This document shows positions 26,761 through 37,105 of a DNA stretch of 64,000 bases, one piece after another. The translations under genes were made by a program, and so were the position numbers. The notes beneath the pieces were generated by a model that saw only the letters and a list, made by a program, of their open reading frames with translations, made no database searches and had not been told where the DNA came from. Each line of letters opens with the position of its first letter. The first letter of the stretch is position 1. The stretch comes from Chitinophagaceae bacterium (GTDB taxonomy: Bacteria; Bacteroidota; Bacteroidia; Chitinophagales; Chitinophagaceae), in assembly GCA_016710165.1 (NCBI GenBank), contig JADJLJ010000004.1, forward strand, positions 62,001 through 126,000, in the 5' to 3' direction.

Positions 26761-29274
26761 GTGATCAGCAATAACTTTTTAAACGGGTTTGAGATCACAA
26801 CCGAAGATGGAACCGTTTTGAAATTTGATGAGACAGAAACCAGCAAGAGCAGGAACCCGCTAGGCACCAGCTGCCCTAAAAGTTATGAATACAGCAATAA
26901 TATAACCAGCTGGTACCTTACCCGTATCACAGCGCCGAACAAGCGCTCTTATATGAACTTCACCTACCTCACCCAGAACATCCTTTTTGAGCAATCGATC
27001 AACCAGTTTGTCTCAAAATGTATCTCAACAGAATATCACATGTATGGTGGAGGCGATGAATGGAATACATGTCCTACAGGAGCTGCACAATCCGTAGGAT
27101 CAGAAACTTTTTACACATGTGTAACCCGCCAGTTAGTGACGAGCAAATTCCTTTCTAAGATCATTACTTCAGCCAATGATACAGCTTCCTTTATTTATGA
27201 TGCCTCTATGCGGCAGGACCTGGATTCGGGAAAGCGGTTGTCTCAAATTAAAATCATTAGCCGGAACGGCACACCCATCAGGCAGGCAACTTTGTATGCT
27301 TCCTACTCCAATGGAACAGGTACATCAACGTATACAAACTCAAACAAACGGATGTATCTCGACAGCCTGCTTATGGATGATATTACCAGTTCGGCCAATT
27401 CTCTCAGCTATAAGTTTGAATACAACAGCCGGGGCAGTGTGGCAAACCGGCTCACTTTCGGGCAGGATATATATGGCTACAGCAATGGCCATGGAAGTAA
27501 CCCTTCGCTGATACCTGTTTTGCCCTCTACAGATCAGAATTATTCTCATTTTAACAATGGAACAGGAGCAACGTCAGTAACTTTTGGCGACCGCTCAATA
27601 GATACCAATTATGCAAAGAAGGGTTTATTGAATAAGATCATTTATCCTACCGGTGGTTACGATACCATTATTTACTACGCCAACAAGTATTATAACAGCA
27701 CCACACATGTGTTGGCTGGCGGATCTTCTGTTGCATCTATCCAATCATATTCATTTGGCAGCAAGGCAATGGAAAGGTCTTTTTCTTATACCGATACCAG
27801 CGGCAATTCATCAACGTTTATGCTGAGTACACTGGCAAGGTGCAGCAAACAGGACCTTGTTTATACAAGTGGATATATATGCAACGGGGGACAATGTTTA
27901 GGTTGTTTTCCCGTATCGGTCACCATAGGCCCTTCTTACTGGTCGGCCAGTGTGAGTTCTAATCTTATTAACCCGATTACAGCATTGGGCAGCCAACATG
28001 CATATCATAGAAATGTGAAAGAAAGCACGGTGGGAACTGTTAATAATGGGTATACCGAACATCATTACCAGTTTTTTAATGGTGGTAACCTGTTGCCATA
28101 CGACCTGTTGAATAACCCGGTATTGTCTGCACCCATGCAGGTAGTGAATGATATAGTGATCGGCGAAGATCTTACCAGGGTATACCGGTATGACACCGCT
28201 ACGAGCAGTTATAAGCTGCAAAAGAGCACCACCAATTACCTGTTCATGCACCATTTTGATGATTATTACAATTATGTGATACAGGATAATAATTTCATGC
28301 CCTTGTATACCAACACTCCGCCAGCCTCTTATGAATTTCTACGTTTTGATGCAACCAAGTATGCTATCAACAAATTCGTGGTGTATTCCGACAGTACAAT
28401 AGAAGTCACTTATGATAACAATAATGATTCGTTTATTGTTAAAACGGTAACTGAACATTCAAATTCCCTGCACACATACCCCACCAAACAAAAGGTATAT
28501 ACCCCGGACGGGGATACGCTTGAAACCAGGATGAGTTACCCATTGGATGGCAGCGCCTCAGTATTGACAGCCCGCAATATTGTGGCTCCGGTATTGGAGG
28601 AGAAAAAATATAAGAACAGCAGCCTGCTTTCAACGGTAACAAATACCTATTACAACTGGCTTTCGGATAGTTCAATAGTTGCCTTACAAAAAACGCAGTA
28701 TAAGGAATTAATCAATAGCCTGCCTGTGCACATCAATTACATTGGATATGATTCCTTAGGCAATGTACTGGAGATAGCCAAAGACAGCGGTGTACATAAA
28801 AGTTACTTGTGGGGACATAATAAGCAGCTGCCCATTGCTGTTGCCAGCAATGCTGCATCCAATGAAATCTTCTATACCAGTTTTGAAGAAACTGATGGCA
28901 CTGCAGACAGCGATGCAAAAACAGGAGGCAAGAGCCGTACAAGCAATTATACGGTGAGTTTCAGTCTGCCTAACAGCAAAAACTATATCCTGAGTTACTG
29001 GAGTTGGGATGGAAGCAAGTGGGTCTACAACGAAGCCGCCTACACAGGGTCAACCACCATTACAGTAGCCAATAAAATTGACGAAGTGAGGGTTTACCCT
29101 GCAGCAGCGCAGATGGTGACATTTACCTATACCCCGCTGCTAGGCATGACAAGTCAGTGTGATGCCCGCAACCAGGTAAGTTATTATGAATACGATGCCC
29201 TGAACAGGCTTAAACTGATCCGTGATGAGAACAGGAAGATCGTCAAGCTGTTTGATTATAAATATCAGCAGTAA
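26761..29274 (+). pseudogene. remainder of the first RHS-family gene
   Basis: 837 codons from GTG 26761. The homologous frame reaches back to 26611 but is broken by TAG at 26695-26697 and TGA at 26710-26712 (the context FILD-stop-NRT suggests TGG to TGA). The body is a long beta-rich chain with repeated Y/T/S strands, and ends with a YD/RHS repeat (YYEYDALNRLKLIRDENRKI). A short ELMFDxx-like carbohydrate-like stretch (FYTSFEETDGTADSDAKTGG) lies near the end. With one frameshift and two stops it is probably inactive, unless sequencing errors are to blame. Confidence 0.75.
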
Positions 29275-29319
29275 AAACTGAATGAGAAAAAACATCATAA
29301 ACCAATTAATTACAGTATC

Positions 29320-30090
29320 ATGCTCACTGTAAAGAAAATAAGGTCAGTGACTGTTGCCATATTTTTTGCAACAGGAACAAATGCACAGGATTCCCTGCCC
29401 CCGGCTTTTCCGGAGAACAGTAAACTGAATTATGTACGGACCTGGGATGCATTTTATCCGCAGACTAATAAGGACACCCTGATGGGAGGGCTACTTTGCC
29501 AGGTAAGGCAGATAACCCAGTATTTTGACGGGTTGGGCAGGCCGATAGAAACGGTAACAAAGAACACCAGCCCAACCATTGGAGATATCATCACTGCAAA
29601 CACCTATGATGAATTTGGCAGGGAGAGCCATAAATACCTGCCGTTTCACTTAGTCAGAATGTTTGCAGGGGGAAATTTTAAATATGACCCTTTTTCAAGT
29701 ATCAGAACCCATTACTTAAATAATTTCAACGACAGTTTTCCTTATAGCAAAACGGTATATGAGCAATCTCCGCTGAGCAGGCCAATTAAGGTTTATGCAC
29801 CCGGCAAAAGCTGGGTCGGAGAAAGCCATGGTATCACTATGCAGTATCTATTTAATACCGTTTCCGACAGTGTTCGCAAATGGGTCATCAGCAGTAACCA
29901 GCCATCTACTTCTTCAAGATACGGAGCCGGGCAACTAGATAAAACCATTACAACCGATGAGCATGGAAAACAGGTAATAGAATACAAAGACGCAAAGGGA
30001 AATATCATCTTAAAAAAAGTTCAGCTTAATGCTTCCCTGCCGGGGCACATGCCGGATGGCTTTGCACCTACTATATTTATAACGATCTAA
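29320..30090 (+). pseudogene. N-terminal part of the main RHS toxin gene (DUF6443-type)
   Basis: 256 residues: signal peptide (MLTVKKIRSVTVAIFFATGTNAQ), then NYVRTWDAFYPQTNKDTLMG and QYFDGLGRPIETV, the DUF6443 start of Bacteroidota RHS toxin carriers. The reading frame fails in the GGGG run at 30042-30045. With one more G the protein would read L-P-G-A-H-A-G-W-L-C-T-Y-Y-I-Y-N-D-L-N-E and run straight into the next ORF. It starts 45 bp after the first RHS gene. Confidence 0.8.
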
Positions 30091-30212
30091 ATGAACTGAC
30101 CTTTGTACTGCAACCCAGGGCAGTAGAACAACTCATTAATAACAGTTGGTCATTCGGAACTTATGTACTTGACGAATTCTGTTTTCAATACAGCTATGAT
30201 GAACGGCACCGC

Positions 30213-33200
30213 ATGATCTCCAAGAAAGTACCGGGAGCCGGGATCGTATACATGATCTATGATGCCCGTGACAGACTGGTGATGACACAAGACTCAATAT
30301 TACGTGCTGCACATAAATGGATTTACACCATTTATGATGTATTGGACAGGCCAACCACGTCCGGACTGATAACCGATAACAGCTATTATAACAATGCAGC
30401 CTACCACCGCAGCCAGGCACAAACCAGTACCAGCTATCCCAATACAGGAAGTTATACCAATGAAGTGCTTTCCAAAACATTTTATGACGATTACAGCTGG
30501 CGCAGCGGGGAAAGTAACCCCCTGTCTGCAACCCGCAGTACCAGTTATGACAGTTACCTGTTGAGTAACTCCAATACCACATGGCCTTATCCACAGGATG
30601 CAACAGCCCAAAGCAGCCGCTTAAGAGGAATGGTAACTGGAACAAAAACAAAGATATTGGGCAGTAATGATTACCTGTACACAGTAATGTTCTATGACGA
30701 GAAGGGAAGGATCATACAGACTCAGAATACAAACATAACTGGCGGAACCGATATCATGCTAACCCAGTATAGCTGGACAGGGCAGCCCCTGTTGTCTGTT
30801 GTAAAAACAGAAAAGGCAGGCACTAATTCACAAACTGCCGTTGCATTGACAAAACTTAGTTACGACAGTTCCGGGAGGCTTTTAAAGACAGAAAAAAAGA
30901 TAAGCCATACAAAAGTGAACAGCGGCAGCATGCCTGGAAACTGGACAACGATCAATGAAAATGAATACGATATCTTAGGACAGGCAATCAGCACGAAAAA
31001 ATTTGGAACCACCACACTTGATTCACTTAAGTATGAATATAATATCCGGGGTTGGCTTACCAGTGTGAATAAAGAATATATTAAAGACTCTGTCAATGGC
31101 CACTGGTTTGGGTTTGAATTGGGATATGATAAGCCAACCTCTTCTGTGAGCAATACCACTTATTCCAACCAGCAGTATAATGGGAATATCAGTGGTATGA
31201 TATGGAAGAGCGGCGGCGACCAGGAGAAAAGGAAATATGATTTTACCTACGACAATGCCAACCGGATCACCGGGGCCGATTTCAAACAGAAATTCGGAAG
31301 TAGCTGGTCAAAAACAGATCCCGGAACCGATGTGTTTACCATTGATTTCAGCCTCGATAGCTTAACCTATGACGCTAATGGGAATATCCTGACCATGCGT
31401 CAGAAAGGATTAAAAATTAATGAGAGCCCGGTAATTGACCGGATGAACTACACTTATATGAACAGCGGGGTAAGTAACCGGTTGCTTTCGGTAACCGAAG
31501 GCGGCGGCATTGGAAGCACGGATAATAAGCTGGGCGATTTTACTGATATAAATACCAGTAATGATGATTACTCCTACGATGCCAACGGCAATATGATCTC
31601 GGATAAGAATAAAAAAATTGACAGCATTAAGTATAATTATTTAAACCTGCCACAAACGATCTATATAAGCTATGCGGTTAATCCACCGTACAGCAACCGG
31701 AGCATAACTTATACGTATGATGCGGCCGGTAATAAGCTGAAAAAAGAAACGTATGAAGTTACCGCCACCGGGGTGAACAAACTGATCAGTACAAAATACC
31801 TCAATGGCCTCGTGTACGAAAGTAAATTAACCAACCAGGGAGGCAGCCCCGAAGCGGATGATTATACGGATAAGTTACAGTTGATGCCAACCGAGGAAGG
31901 CAGGGCAAGAGTTTCAGCCGACAGCAGCGTTGTGCTGTATGACTATATGATAAAAGACCATCTGGGCAATGTACGGGTAATGCTTACTGAAGAAAAAGAT
32001 ACTACTTTTTATATTCCGGCTACCCTGGAGGATTCTACTTTGGCAACGGAAGAATTATATTACAGTTACCTTTCAGATGGCCGGGTGAATGTTTCCACGG
32101 TTACCGACTACCCGGCTAATACACCAGCAGGTAATAATTATGTAGCAAAGTGTAATATACCCGACCGCATACCACTGGGGCCAGCGATAACCCTGAAAGT
32201 AATGGCTGGAGATAAATTCAATCTTACCGTAAACAGTTGGTGGAAATCCACCAATACCCCCAATTCACCGGAAAATATTACAAGTAAACTGATGAGTGCC
32301 CTGGAGACCAATATCGGCGCCATACAGGGCAGCAAGGCCTCCTCGGCAGAGTTGGCAGCATCCGGTGTTTTTACACCTGGAGTAGCCGCCTTTTTTACCA
32401 GCCAGAACAGTAGTGGGAACAGCAGCCGGCCCTGGGCTTTTGTAAACTGGATACTGTTTGATGAGCAGTTTAGATTTGTTGCTGCCAGCAGCGGCTTTCA
32501 GCAGGTGGGTACCAGCAATACCTATACCACCCATGTTGAACAGGACCTGTCTATAACTAAAAGCGGATTTTTGTATATTTATGTAAGCAATGCAACAGAT
32601 AATATTCCGGTGTACTTTGATAATTTACAGGTAACACATATTAAGGGGCCACTGTTAGAAGAAACGCATTACTATCCGTTCGGGTTAACAATGGCGGGTA
32701 TTAGCAGCAAAGCCCTGGCCTTTGGCGGAGCCGAGAACAAGTACAAATACAATGGCAAGGAAGGGCAGCGAAAGGAATTTGCAGATGGCAGTGGGTTGGA
32801 TTGGGTTGATTATGGAGCAAGGATGTATGATGGACAGATTGGGAAGTGGCATGTGATTGATCCTCTAACTGAAATAGATCGACAATGGTCCCCATATACT
32901 TACGTTCATAACAATCCTTTAAGATTTATTGACCCTAATGGTATGGCAAATGCAAGTGCTCGAAACACTAAATCAGAGGATGATTTATTTGAGAACTCTG
33001 CGATTAAACCTATGTATTGGGGTGAACGGAATAATAACAAACCTAATGATTGGTTTGCCAAAAAAAATAAAGATGGAACTATTAGTATGTACCAAGACAA
33101 AGGAAATAAATCTAACTACCAACATAATAAGTATACAAATGAAGTGTACGTAAATGTTGGTGGAGACGGCTTAACTGCTGAACAAGCAGAATATAATGCT

Positions 33201-33737
33201 CATAATTGGATAGGAACTCCCAATAGTAGTTCTACATCAAATTCAAGTGTAGGAAGTACAGATTATTCGATTCCCTATTCGACCATTGGCGGTACATTAG
33301 CAACAAATGCTAGTAATTATTATTTTAATGCAGAAGGTTGGTATAGTTATTCTCAAAATAAATTTTATTCCCATTCATTTTATGGTAACCAGTATACGAA
33401 TGGAGGAAGAGGCGCTGCTGCAAGTACAAGTAGGTTTCTGAATCGGATTGGATATGGTTTTGGAGCATGGAATGCTTTTTCTATAAATGCTCAATATCGA
33501 AATGGAGAAATTGGAGCAGGAAGAATGAGGATTGAACAATCAAGCAATATTATTTCTACGTTTGGTGGAATTTATGGAGCAGCTCATGGAGTAGGCTGGG
33601 AAGCTGGTAGAGCAATATCAACTATTCCTTCGTATAGAGAAAATGTTCGTCCGATAATACAAGATATTTTTGGCTGGGAAAGGGATGAATATCCTAAATA
33701 TTTATCAGGAGCAAGATCTTTAATAAAAAATTTATAA
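30213..33737 (+). CDS. RHS repeat and core protein with variable C-terminal tail (C0)
   Basis: 1174 residues from ATG 30213; the same frame is open back to 30046 and continues the 29320 ORF. YD repeats (YNIRGWLTSVNKEYI, YDANGNILTMRQKG, YTYDAAGNKLKKE) lead to the RHS-associated core at 32673-32945 (YPFGLTMAGISSKALAFGG, KYNGKEGQRKEFADGSGLDW, ARMYDGQIGKWHVIDPLTE, SPYTYVHNNPLRFIDPNGM). The tail after residue 911 is AT-rich and Gly/Asn/Ser-rich, with a glycine-zipper-like stretch (IISTFGGIYGAAHGVGWEAG) that suggests a membrane-active toxin. RHS carriers form a shell around the tail and release it on contact; the partner at 33748 is the immunity candidate. Confidence 0.85.
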   Translation: MISKKVPGAGIVYMIYDARDRLVMTQDSILRAAHKWIYTIYDVLDRPTTSGLITDNSYYNNAAYHRSQAQTSTSYPNTGSYTNEVLSKTFYDDYSWRSGESNPLSATRSTSYDSYLLSNSNTTWPYPQDATAQSSRLRGMVTGTKTKILGSNDYLYTVMFYDEKGRIIQTQNTNITGGTDIMLTQYSWTGQPLLSVVKTEKAGTNSQTAVALTKLSYDSSGRLLKTEKKISHTKVNSGSMPGNWTTINENEYDILGQAISTKKFGTTTLDSLKYEYNIRGWLTSVNKEYIKDSVNGHWFGFELGYDKPTSSVSNTTYSNQQYNGNISGMIWKSGGDQEKRKYDFTYDNANRITGADFKQKFGSSWSKTDPGTDVFTIDFSLDSLTYDANGNILTMRQKGLKINESPVIDRMNYTYMNSGVSNRLLSVTEGGGIGSTDNKLGDFTDINTSNDDYSYDANGNMISDKNKKIDSIKYNYLNLPQTIYISYAVNPPYSNRSITYTYDAAGNKLKKETYEVTATGVNKLISTKYLNGLVYESKLTNQGGSPEADDYTDKLQLMPTEEGRARVSADSSVVLYDYMIKDHLGNVRVMLTEEKDTTFYIPATLEDSTLATEELYYSYLSDGRVNVSTVTDYPANTPAGNNYVAKCNIPDRIPLGPAITLKVMAGDKFNLTVNSWWKSTNTPNSPENITSKLMSALETNIGAIQGSKASSAELAASGVFTPGVAAFFTSQNSSGNSSRPWAFVNWILFDEQFRFVAASSGFQQVGTSNTYTTHVEQDLSITKSGFLYIYVSNATDNIPVYFDNLQVTHIKGPLLEETHYYPFGLTMAGISSKALAFGGAENKYKYNGKEGQRKEFADGSGLDWVDYGARMYDGQIGKWHVIDPLTEIDRQWSPYTYVHNNPLRFIDPNGMANASARNTKSEDDLFENSAIKPMYWGERNNNKPNDWFAKKNKDGTISMYQDKGNKSNYQHNKYTNEVYVNVGGDGLTAEQAEYNAHNWIGTPNSSSTSNSSVGSTDYSIPYSTIGGTLATNASNYYFNAEGWYSYSQNKFYSHSFYGNQYTNGGRGAAASTSRFLNRIGYGFGAWNAFSINAQYRNGEIGAGRMRIEQSSNIISTFGGIYGAAHGVGWEAGRAISTIPSYRENVRPIIQDIFGWERDEYPKYLSGARSLIKNL

Positions 33738-33747
33738 AGCCAAATAA

Positions 33748-34137
33748 ATGAAAATTCTTAATGTTTATTATTATAATTATTATAAATTCTACAAAAATTT
33801 ACTTAAAGACCCTGACCCTCATGTTGCTACAGTCTTAGCGTTGAGTTTTAGTGAATCTTTATTGCTGAATGGAGTATCTGATATAATTGCCTTACAATAT
33901 TTTTGTTATGAAATAAAAATAGAGTTTCAGTTCACAATTCTTTGTTTTATAATAATTTTTAATTTTCTATATTGTTTTAGACCAAATCGAACTAAAATTA
34001 TTATTAAAGATAAACCAACAATATATAATAGTAAATCTTTTTCAATTCTCTTAACTATACTATTTTTTGTAATAACCACTTCGTGGCTTTTTTGGGGTGG
34101 CATTTATGGAAAATATCTATTAGCCAATTGTAATTAA
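33748..34137 (+). CDS. membrane immunity candidate for the C0 tail
   Basis: 129 residues, strongly AT-rich DNA. Three hydrophobic segments: around 24-45, 58-74 (FTILCFIIIFNFLYCF) and 95-115 (SILLTILFFVITTSWLFWGG). It begins 10 bp after the C0 toxin-like tail. Small membrane partners are typical where the toxin acts on the membrane. No family recognised. Confidence 0.65.
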   Translation: MKILNVYYYNYYKFYKNLLKDPDPHVATVLALSFSESLLLNGVSDIIALQYFCYEIKIEFQFTILCFIIIFNFLYCFRPNRTKIIIKDKPTIYNSKSFSILLTILFFVITTSWLFWGGIYGKYLLANCN

Positions 34138-34229
34138 TTTGGGTTGTGTTCTAATCGTTACTTTTTGAAATGTTGGATTGATAATTTTCGCATCTGTGGA
34201 TATCTCCGCTGGTTCAATTTCTTTTACTA

Positions 34230-34383
34230 CCCAGGTGTTTTAACAACTCAGGAACGCCACTGCCTTGTCTTTTGGCCATCAGTTAATATTTGACATAGCA
34301 TTCGTATATTTAATAAGCAAAATGTTCTTTGATTATTTTAGGTGCATAGCTTATGTATGCTGCGCTTTAAAGATAAACAGCCA
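34230..34383 (+). repeat. cassette leader, copy L1 (154 bp)
   Basis: From CCCAGGTGTT to the Tyr codon of YPFG. Conserved parts: TTCGTATATTTAATAAGC, GTTCTTTGATTATTTTAGG, and TATGCTGCGCTTTAAAGATA. The same module, of equal length, precedes cassettes C2, C4, C5 and C6. The last 27 bp code for MLRFKDKQP at the start of C1. Confidence 0.85.
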
Positions 34384-35322
34384 TACCCGTTCGGGTTAAC
34401 AATGGCGGGAATTAGCAGCAAAGCCCTTGCTTTTGGCGGAGCAGAGAATAAGTATAAATATAGTGGCAAGGAGGAGCAACGGAAAGAGTTTGCTGATGGT
34501 AATGGTTTGGATTGGATTGATTATGGAGTGAGGATGTATGATGCACAAGTTGGAAGATGGCATGTAGTTGATCCGTTGACAGAGGCAGCTTTAAGGCAGT
34601 CGCCATATAATTATTGTGTTAATAACCCGTTAAACAATATTGACATTTCTGGCAGATTCACAATTTCAAAGGAAACCGAAAAGTTATTAAAAAATAAATA
34701 TCCCCGATTTTATAAATATATTACCTCTAAGGAAGGTATTGAGAAAATGGCATCAATTCCTAAACTTATTTCATTACTTAAAGTATTGGGGCTAAGCCAG
34801 GATGATATCAAAAAGGAATTTACTTTCGGTTCAGGAGCAGAATTGCAAGTTTCTTTTAAGCATACATTTAGGGCATACACTCCAGAATATAAATTAGGGA
34901 AGATAATTGAGATTGATTCAAAATTTCTAGATATTCTTGAATCTGCGAAGACTGATGAAGAAATAGCAGGCGCACTGTTTGCTATTTCTGAAGAAATAAC
35001 ACATGAAGAAGGGCATAGAATAAGTATGTTGCGTTTTTTAAGTACTAATCCTACTGATCCAAATATTGATATGTCTAATATGCATACTGGTAAAGAAGAT
35101 GGCACATGGCTGTCTGAACAAATGTGGGGGCATGCAAATGGTTATAATGATTACAAGTCTCTCAACCCTGATGCTAAGAATTTTATGCTAGTTACACTTT
35201 TAAATGCTATAAGAGTAGTAAAGAATGAAACCGAAAATGGAAATGATGCAAACCTTCCTCCAAAAGAATTACCCCAAGACCCTCCTAAAAAAGGAGGTGG
35301 CAGAGCGCCATACTTCTATTAA
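34357..35322 (+). CDS. orphan RHS cassette C1: core fragment with zincin-type toxin tail
   Basis: 321 residues from ATG 34357 (a GTG lies at 34342). After MLRFKDKQP comes the core block (YPFGLTMAGISSKALAFGG to NNPLNNIDISG), then a tail unrelated to C0. The tail carries HEEGH at residues 216-220 (EEITHEEGHRISM), an HExxH zinc-protease motif. It has no signal peptide, so it is either a silent donor of toxin tails or is expressed as an orphan. The tail is a distant relative of C2's (KYPRFYKYI/NYPRLTNYL; FTFGSGAELQV/TSWGSGPIIKV). Confidence 0.75.
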   Translation: MLRFKDKQPYPFGLTMAGISSKALAFGGAENKYKYSGKEEQRKEFADGNGLDWIDYGVRMYDAQVGRWHVVDPLTEAALRQSPYNYCVNNPLNNIDISGRFTISKETEKLLKNKYPRFYKYITSKEGIEKMASIPKLISLLKVLGLSQDDIKKEFTFGSGAELQVSFKHTFRAYTPEYKLGKIIEIDSKFLDILESAKTDEEIAGALFAISEEITHEEGHRISMLRFLSTNPTDPNIDMSNMHTGKEDGTWLSEQMWGHANGYNDYKSLNPDAKNFMLVTLLNAIRVVKNETENGNDANLPPKELPQDPPKKGGGRAPYFY

Positions 35323-35338
35323 AATATAAGCAAACCTA

Positions 35339-35803
35339 ATGTCAATGAAAAGATATACTATACTAGCATCTATACTTTTAATTTCTTTTTATGAAATTAA
35401 GGGACAAGCAGTATCAAAAAAATATTTTTGTGAAATAATATCTGAGTTTATGAATTCGCAAAAAGTTGCAAATGCATTTCGCAGTACAGCAAGATTTCAT
35501 GATTCTACACTAATTATAGTTGACCCTGATACTATTTTAAACAGATGTAAATTAGTCAAGTGGCGTGGATATTTAGTAGCGTTAATTTCTAATGGTGAAA
35601 TTGCTGATAGCTCAAGAGAATTTGATGCCAATTACTTGTTCAAAAATCGTTGCGAATATTATATTCTGAATTACAAAAAAATTAATGCTTCTACCTATTA
35701 TATTCAAATAAGACATGGATGTACAAATCATATAAGTAGTGCAACTATTTGGAAGAAAAAAAACAAATATTTCTTAGGAGATATTGAAAATGGAGTTTTA
35801 TAA
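35339..35803 (+). CDS. exported immunity candidate of cassette C1
   Basis: 154 residues, ATG 16 bp after C1. N-terminal export signal (MSMKRYTILASILLISFYEI, then KGQ), mature part with a beta-rich pattern and several Cys. No family recognised. An exported partner fits a protease toxin acting in the periplasm. DNA is AT-rich like C1's tail. Confidence 0.65.
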   Translation: MSMKRYTILASILLISFYEIKGQAVSKKYFCEIISEFMNSQKVANAFRSTARFHDSTLIIVDPDTILNRCKLVKWRGYLVALISNGEIADSSREFDANYLFKNRCEYYILNYKKINASTYYIQIRHGCTNHISSATIWKKKNKYFLGDIENGVL

Positions 35804-35930
35804 AGATGGAGTTATTGTTCCAGTCACCACTTCTGACGCAAGAAGTAGTTGCCGCAGCCTTATTTCTCAGCAAAGCCTATAGTAAGGAACTTCGCATCGT
35901 GGTGTCCCCGCTTTTTCAAATTATTTACAG

Positions 35931-36084
35931 CCCTTGTGTTCCGCTAACTCAGGAGAACCATAGCGTTGTCTTCTGGCCATCAGTTAATATTCGACATAGC
36001 TTTCGTATATTTAATAAGCATTTGTTCTTTGATATTTATTGAGTGCAGGTAAGTTTGGTATTGTATTTACAACGATAACATTTT
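35931..36084 (+). repeat. cassette leader, copy L2 (154 bp, type II end)
   Basis: Same layout and same length as L1, including CCGCTAACTCAGGAG, TTCGTATATTTAATAAGC and GTTCTTTGAT, but the last 60 bp differ (GTGCAGGTAAGTTTGGTATT in place of the TATGCTGCGCTTTAAAG end) and match L3. Confidence 0.8.
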
Positions 36085-36233
36085 TACCCGTTCGGGTTAA
36101 CAATGGCGGGCATTAGCAGCAAAGCCCTGGCTTTGGCGGAGCAGATAATAAGTATAAATACAACGGAAAGGAGGAGCAACGGAAAGAGTTTGCTGATGGA
36201 AGCGGGTTAGATTGGGTTGATTATGGGGCAAGG

Positions 36234-37019
36234 ATGTATGATGGGCAGATTGGGAGGTGGCATTCAATCGATATGTATTCCTCTTCTTTTGTCAAACAAT
36301 CACCATATAGCTACACAGATAATAATCCGATTTGCTTAATTGATGTTGAAGGAAAATACCAATATCCAGCTGGCAAAGAGGGGCAAAAGCAGGCAGAAAA
36401 TTATCCAAGACTTACAAATTATTTGTCATCAAATCAGATTAATAAAGATGTGACAAAAAGCCCCCGAATTATGGCTGGATTATTAAAATATAGTGGAGGT
36501 AATCTTACCCCTACTGAAGTAAACAAAGCAACGTCTTGGGGAAGTGGACCAATAATTAAAGTAGTAAATCAGCCAGGGGAAAACTCAGGTGGAATCGAAT
36601 CATTAATGCCCGGAGCATTAGGATACTATGATCGTGAAACTAATACAATTGAAATATCAAAAGAAATTGCTGATCAATTAGAGTCAATGACTAGCCAGGA
36701 AGATATTTTGGCTGCCTTATATCAAATTTTTGAAACAGTTTGTCATGAGACAGTTCATTATGGAGACTATTTAGATGGGAAACGACAACATGAGAATGAT
36801 GCTTCAGGTTTTGGAGGTGAACCAGGAAAAGCATTTGCAGTGGACGTATTCAGTTCTATTTTTAGAAAACCACAACCAGGTTGGGATGGTAGAGTTAATT
36901 TAATGGAATTAAATGGAAAAATTGATATAGCAAAACAAAATATTAAAGCTCATGTAGAAGTTGGAGAATTGGAAGTTATTCCATCTTATGTTCCAGAAAA
37001 TAAAAGCAATCCAAAATAA
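36234..37019 (+). CDS. orphan RHS cassette C2: zincin-type tail, core frameshifted
   Basis: 261 residues from the internal ATG 36234. The core block starts at 36085 (YPFG; ATG 36103), but one C is missing near 36131 (GCCCTGGCTTTGG against GCCCTGGCCTTTGG elsewhere), so the first 40 codons are out of frame and the fused product is not made from this copy. The tail carries HETVH (residues 171-175, TVCHETVHYGDY). It is related to the C1 tail but has a different partner gene. Confidence 0.7.
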   Translation: MYDGQIGRWHSIDMYSSSFVKQSPYSYTDNNPICLIDVEGKYQYPAGKEGQKQAENYPRLTNYLSSNQINKDVTKSPRIMAGLLKYSGGNLTPTEVNKATSWGSGPIIKVVNQPGENSGGIESLMPGALGYYDRETNTIEISKEIADQLESMTSQEDILAALYQIFETVCHETVHYGDYLDGKRQHENDASGFGGEPGKAFAVDVFSSIFRKPQPGWDGRVNLMELNGKIDIAKQNIKAHVEVGELEVIPSYVPENKSNPK

Positions 37020-37105
37020 ATAAAAGCAACTGAGGTTTTGTACATCATAATTCCCCCTAAACATTAATAATAAATTATATTATTTACGCTGCATAAACAT
37101 GAAAT

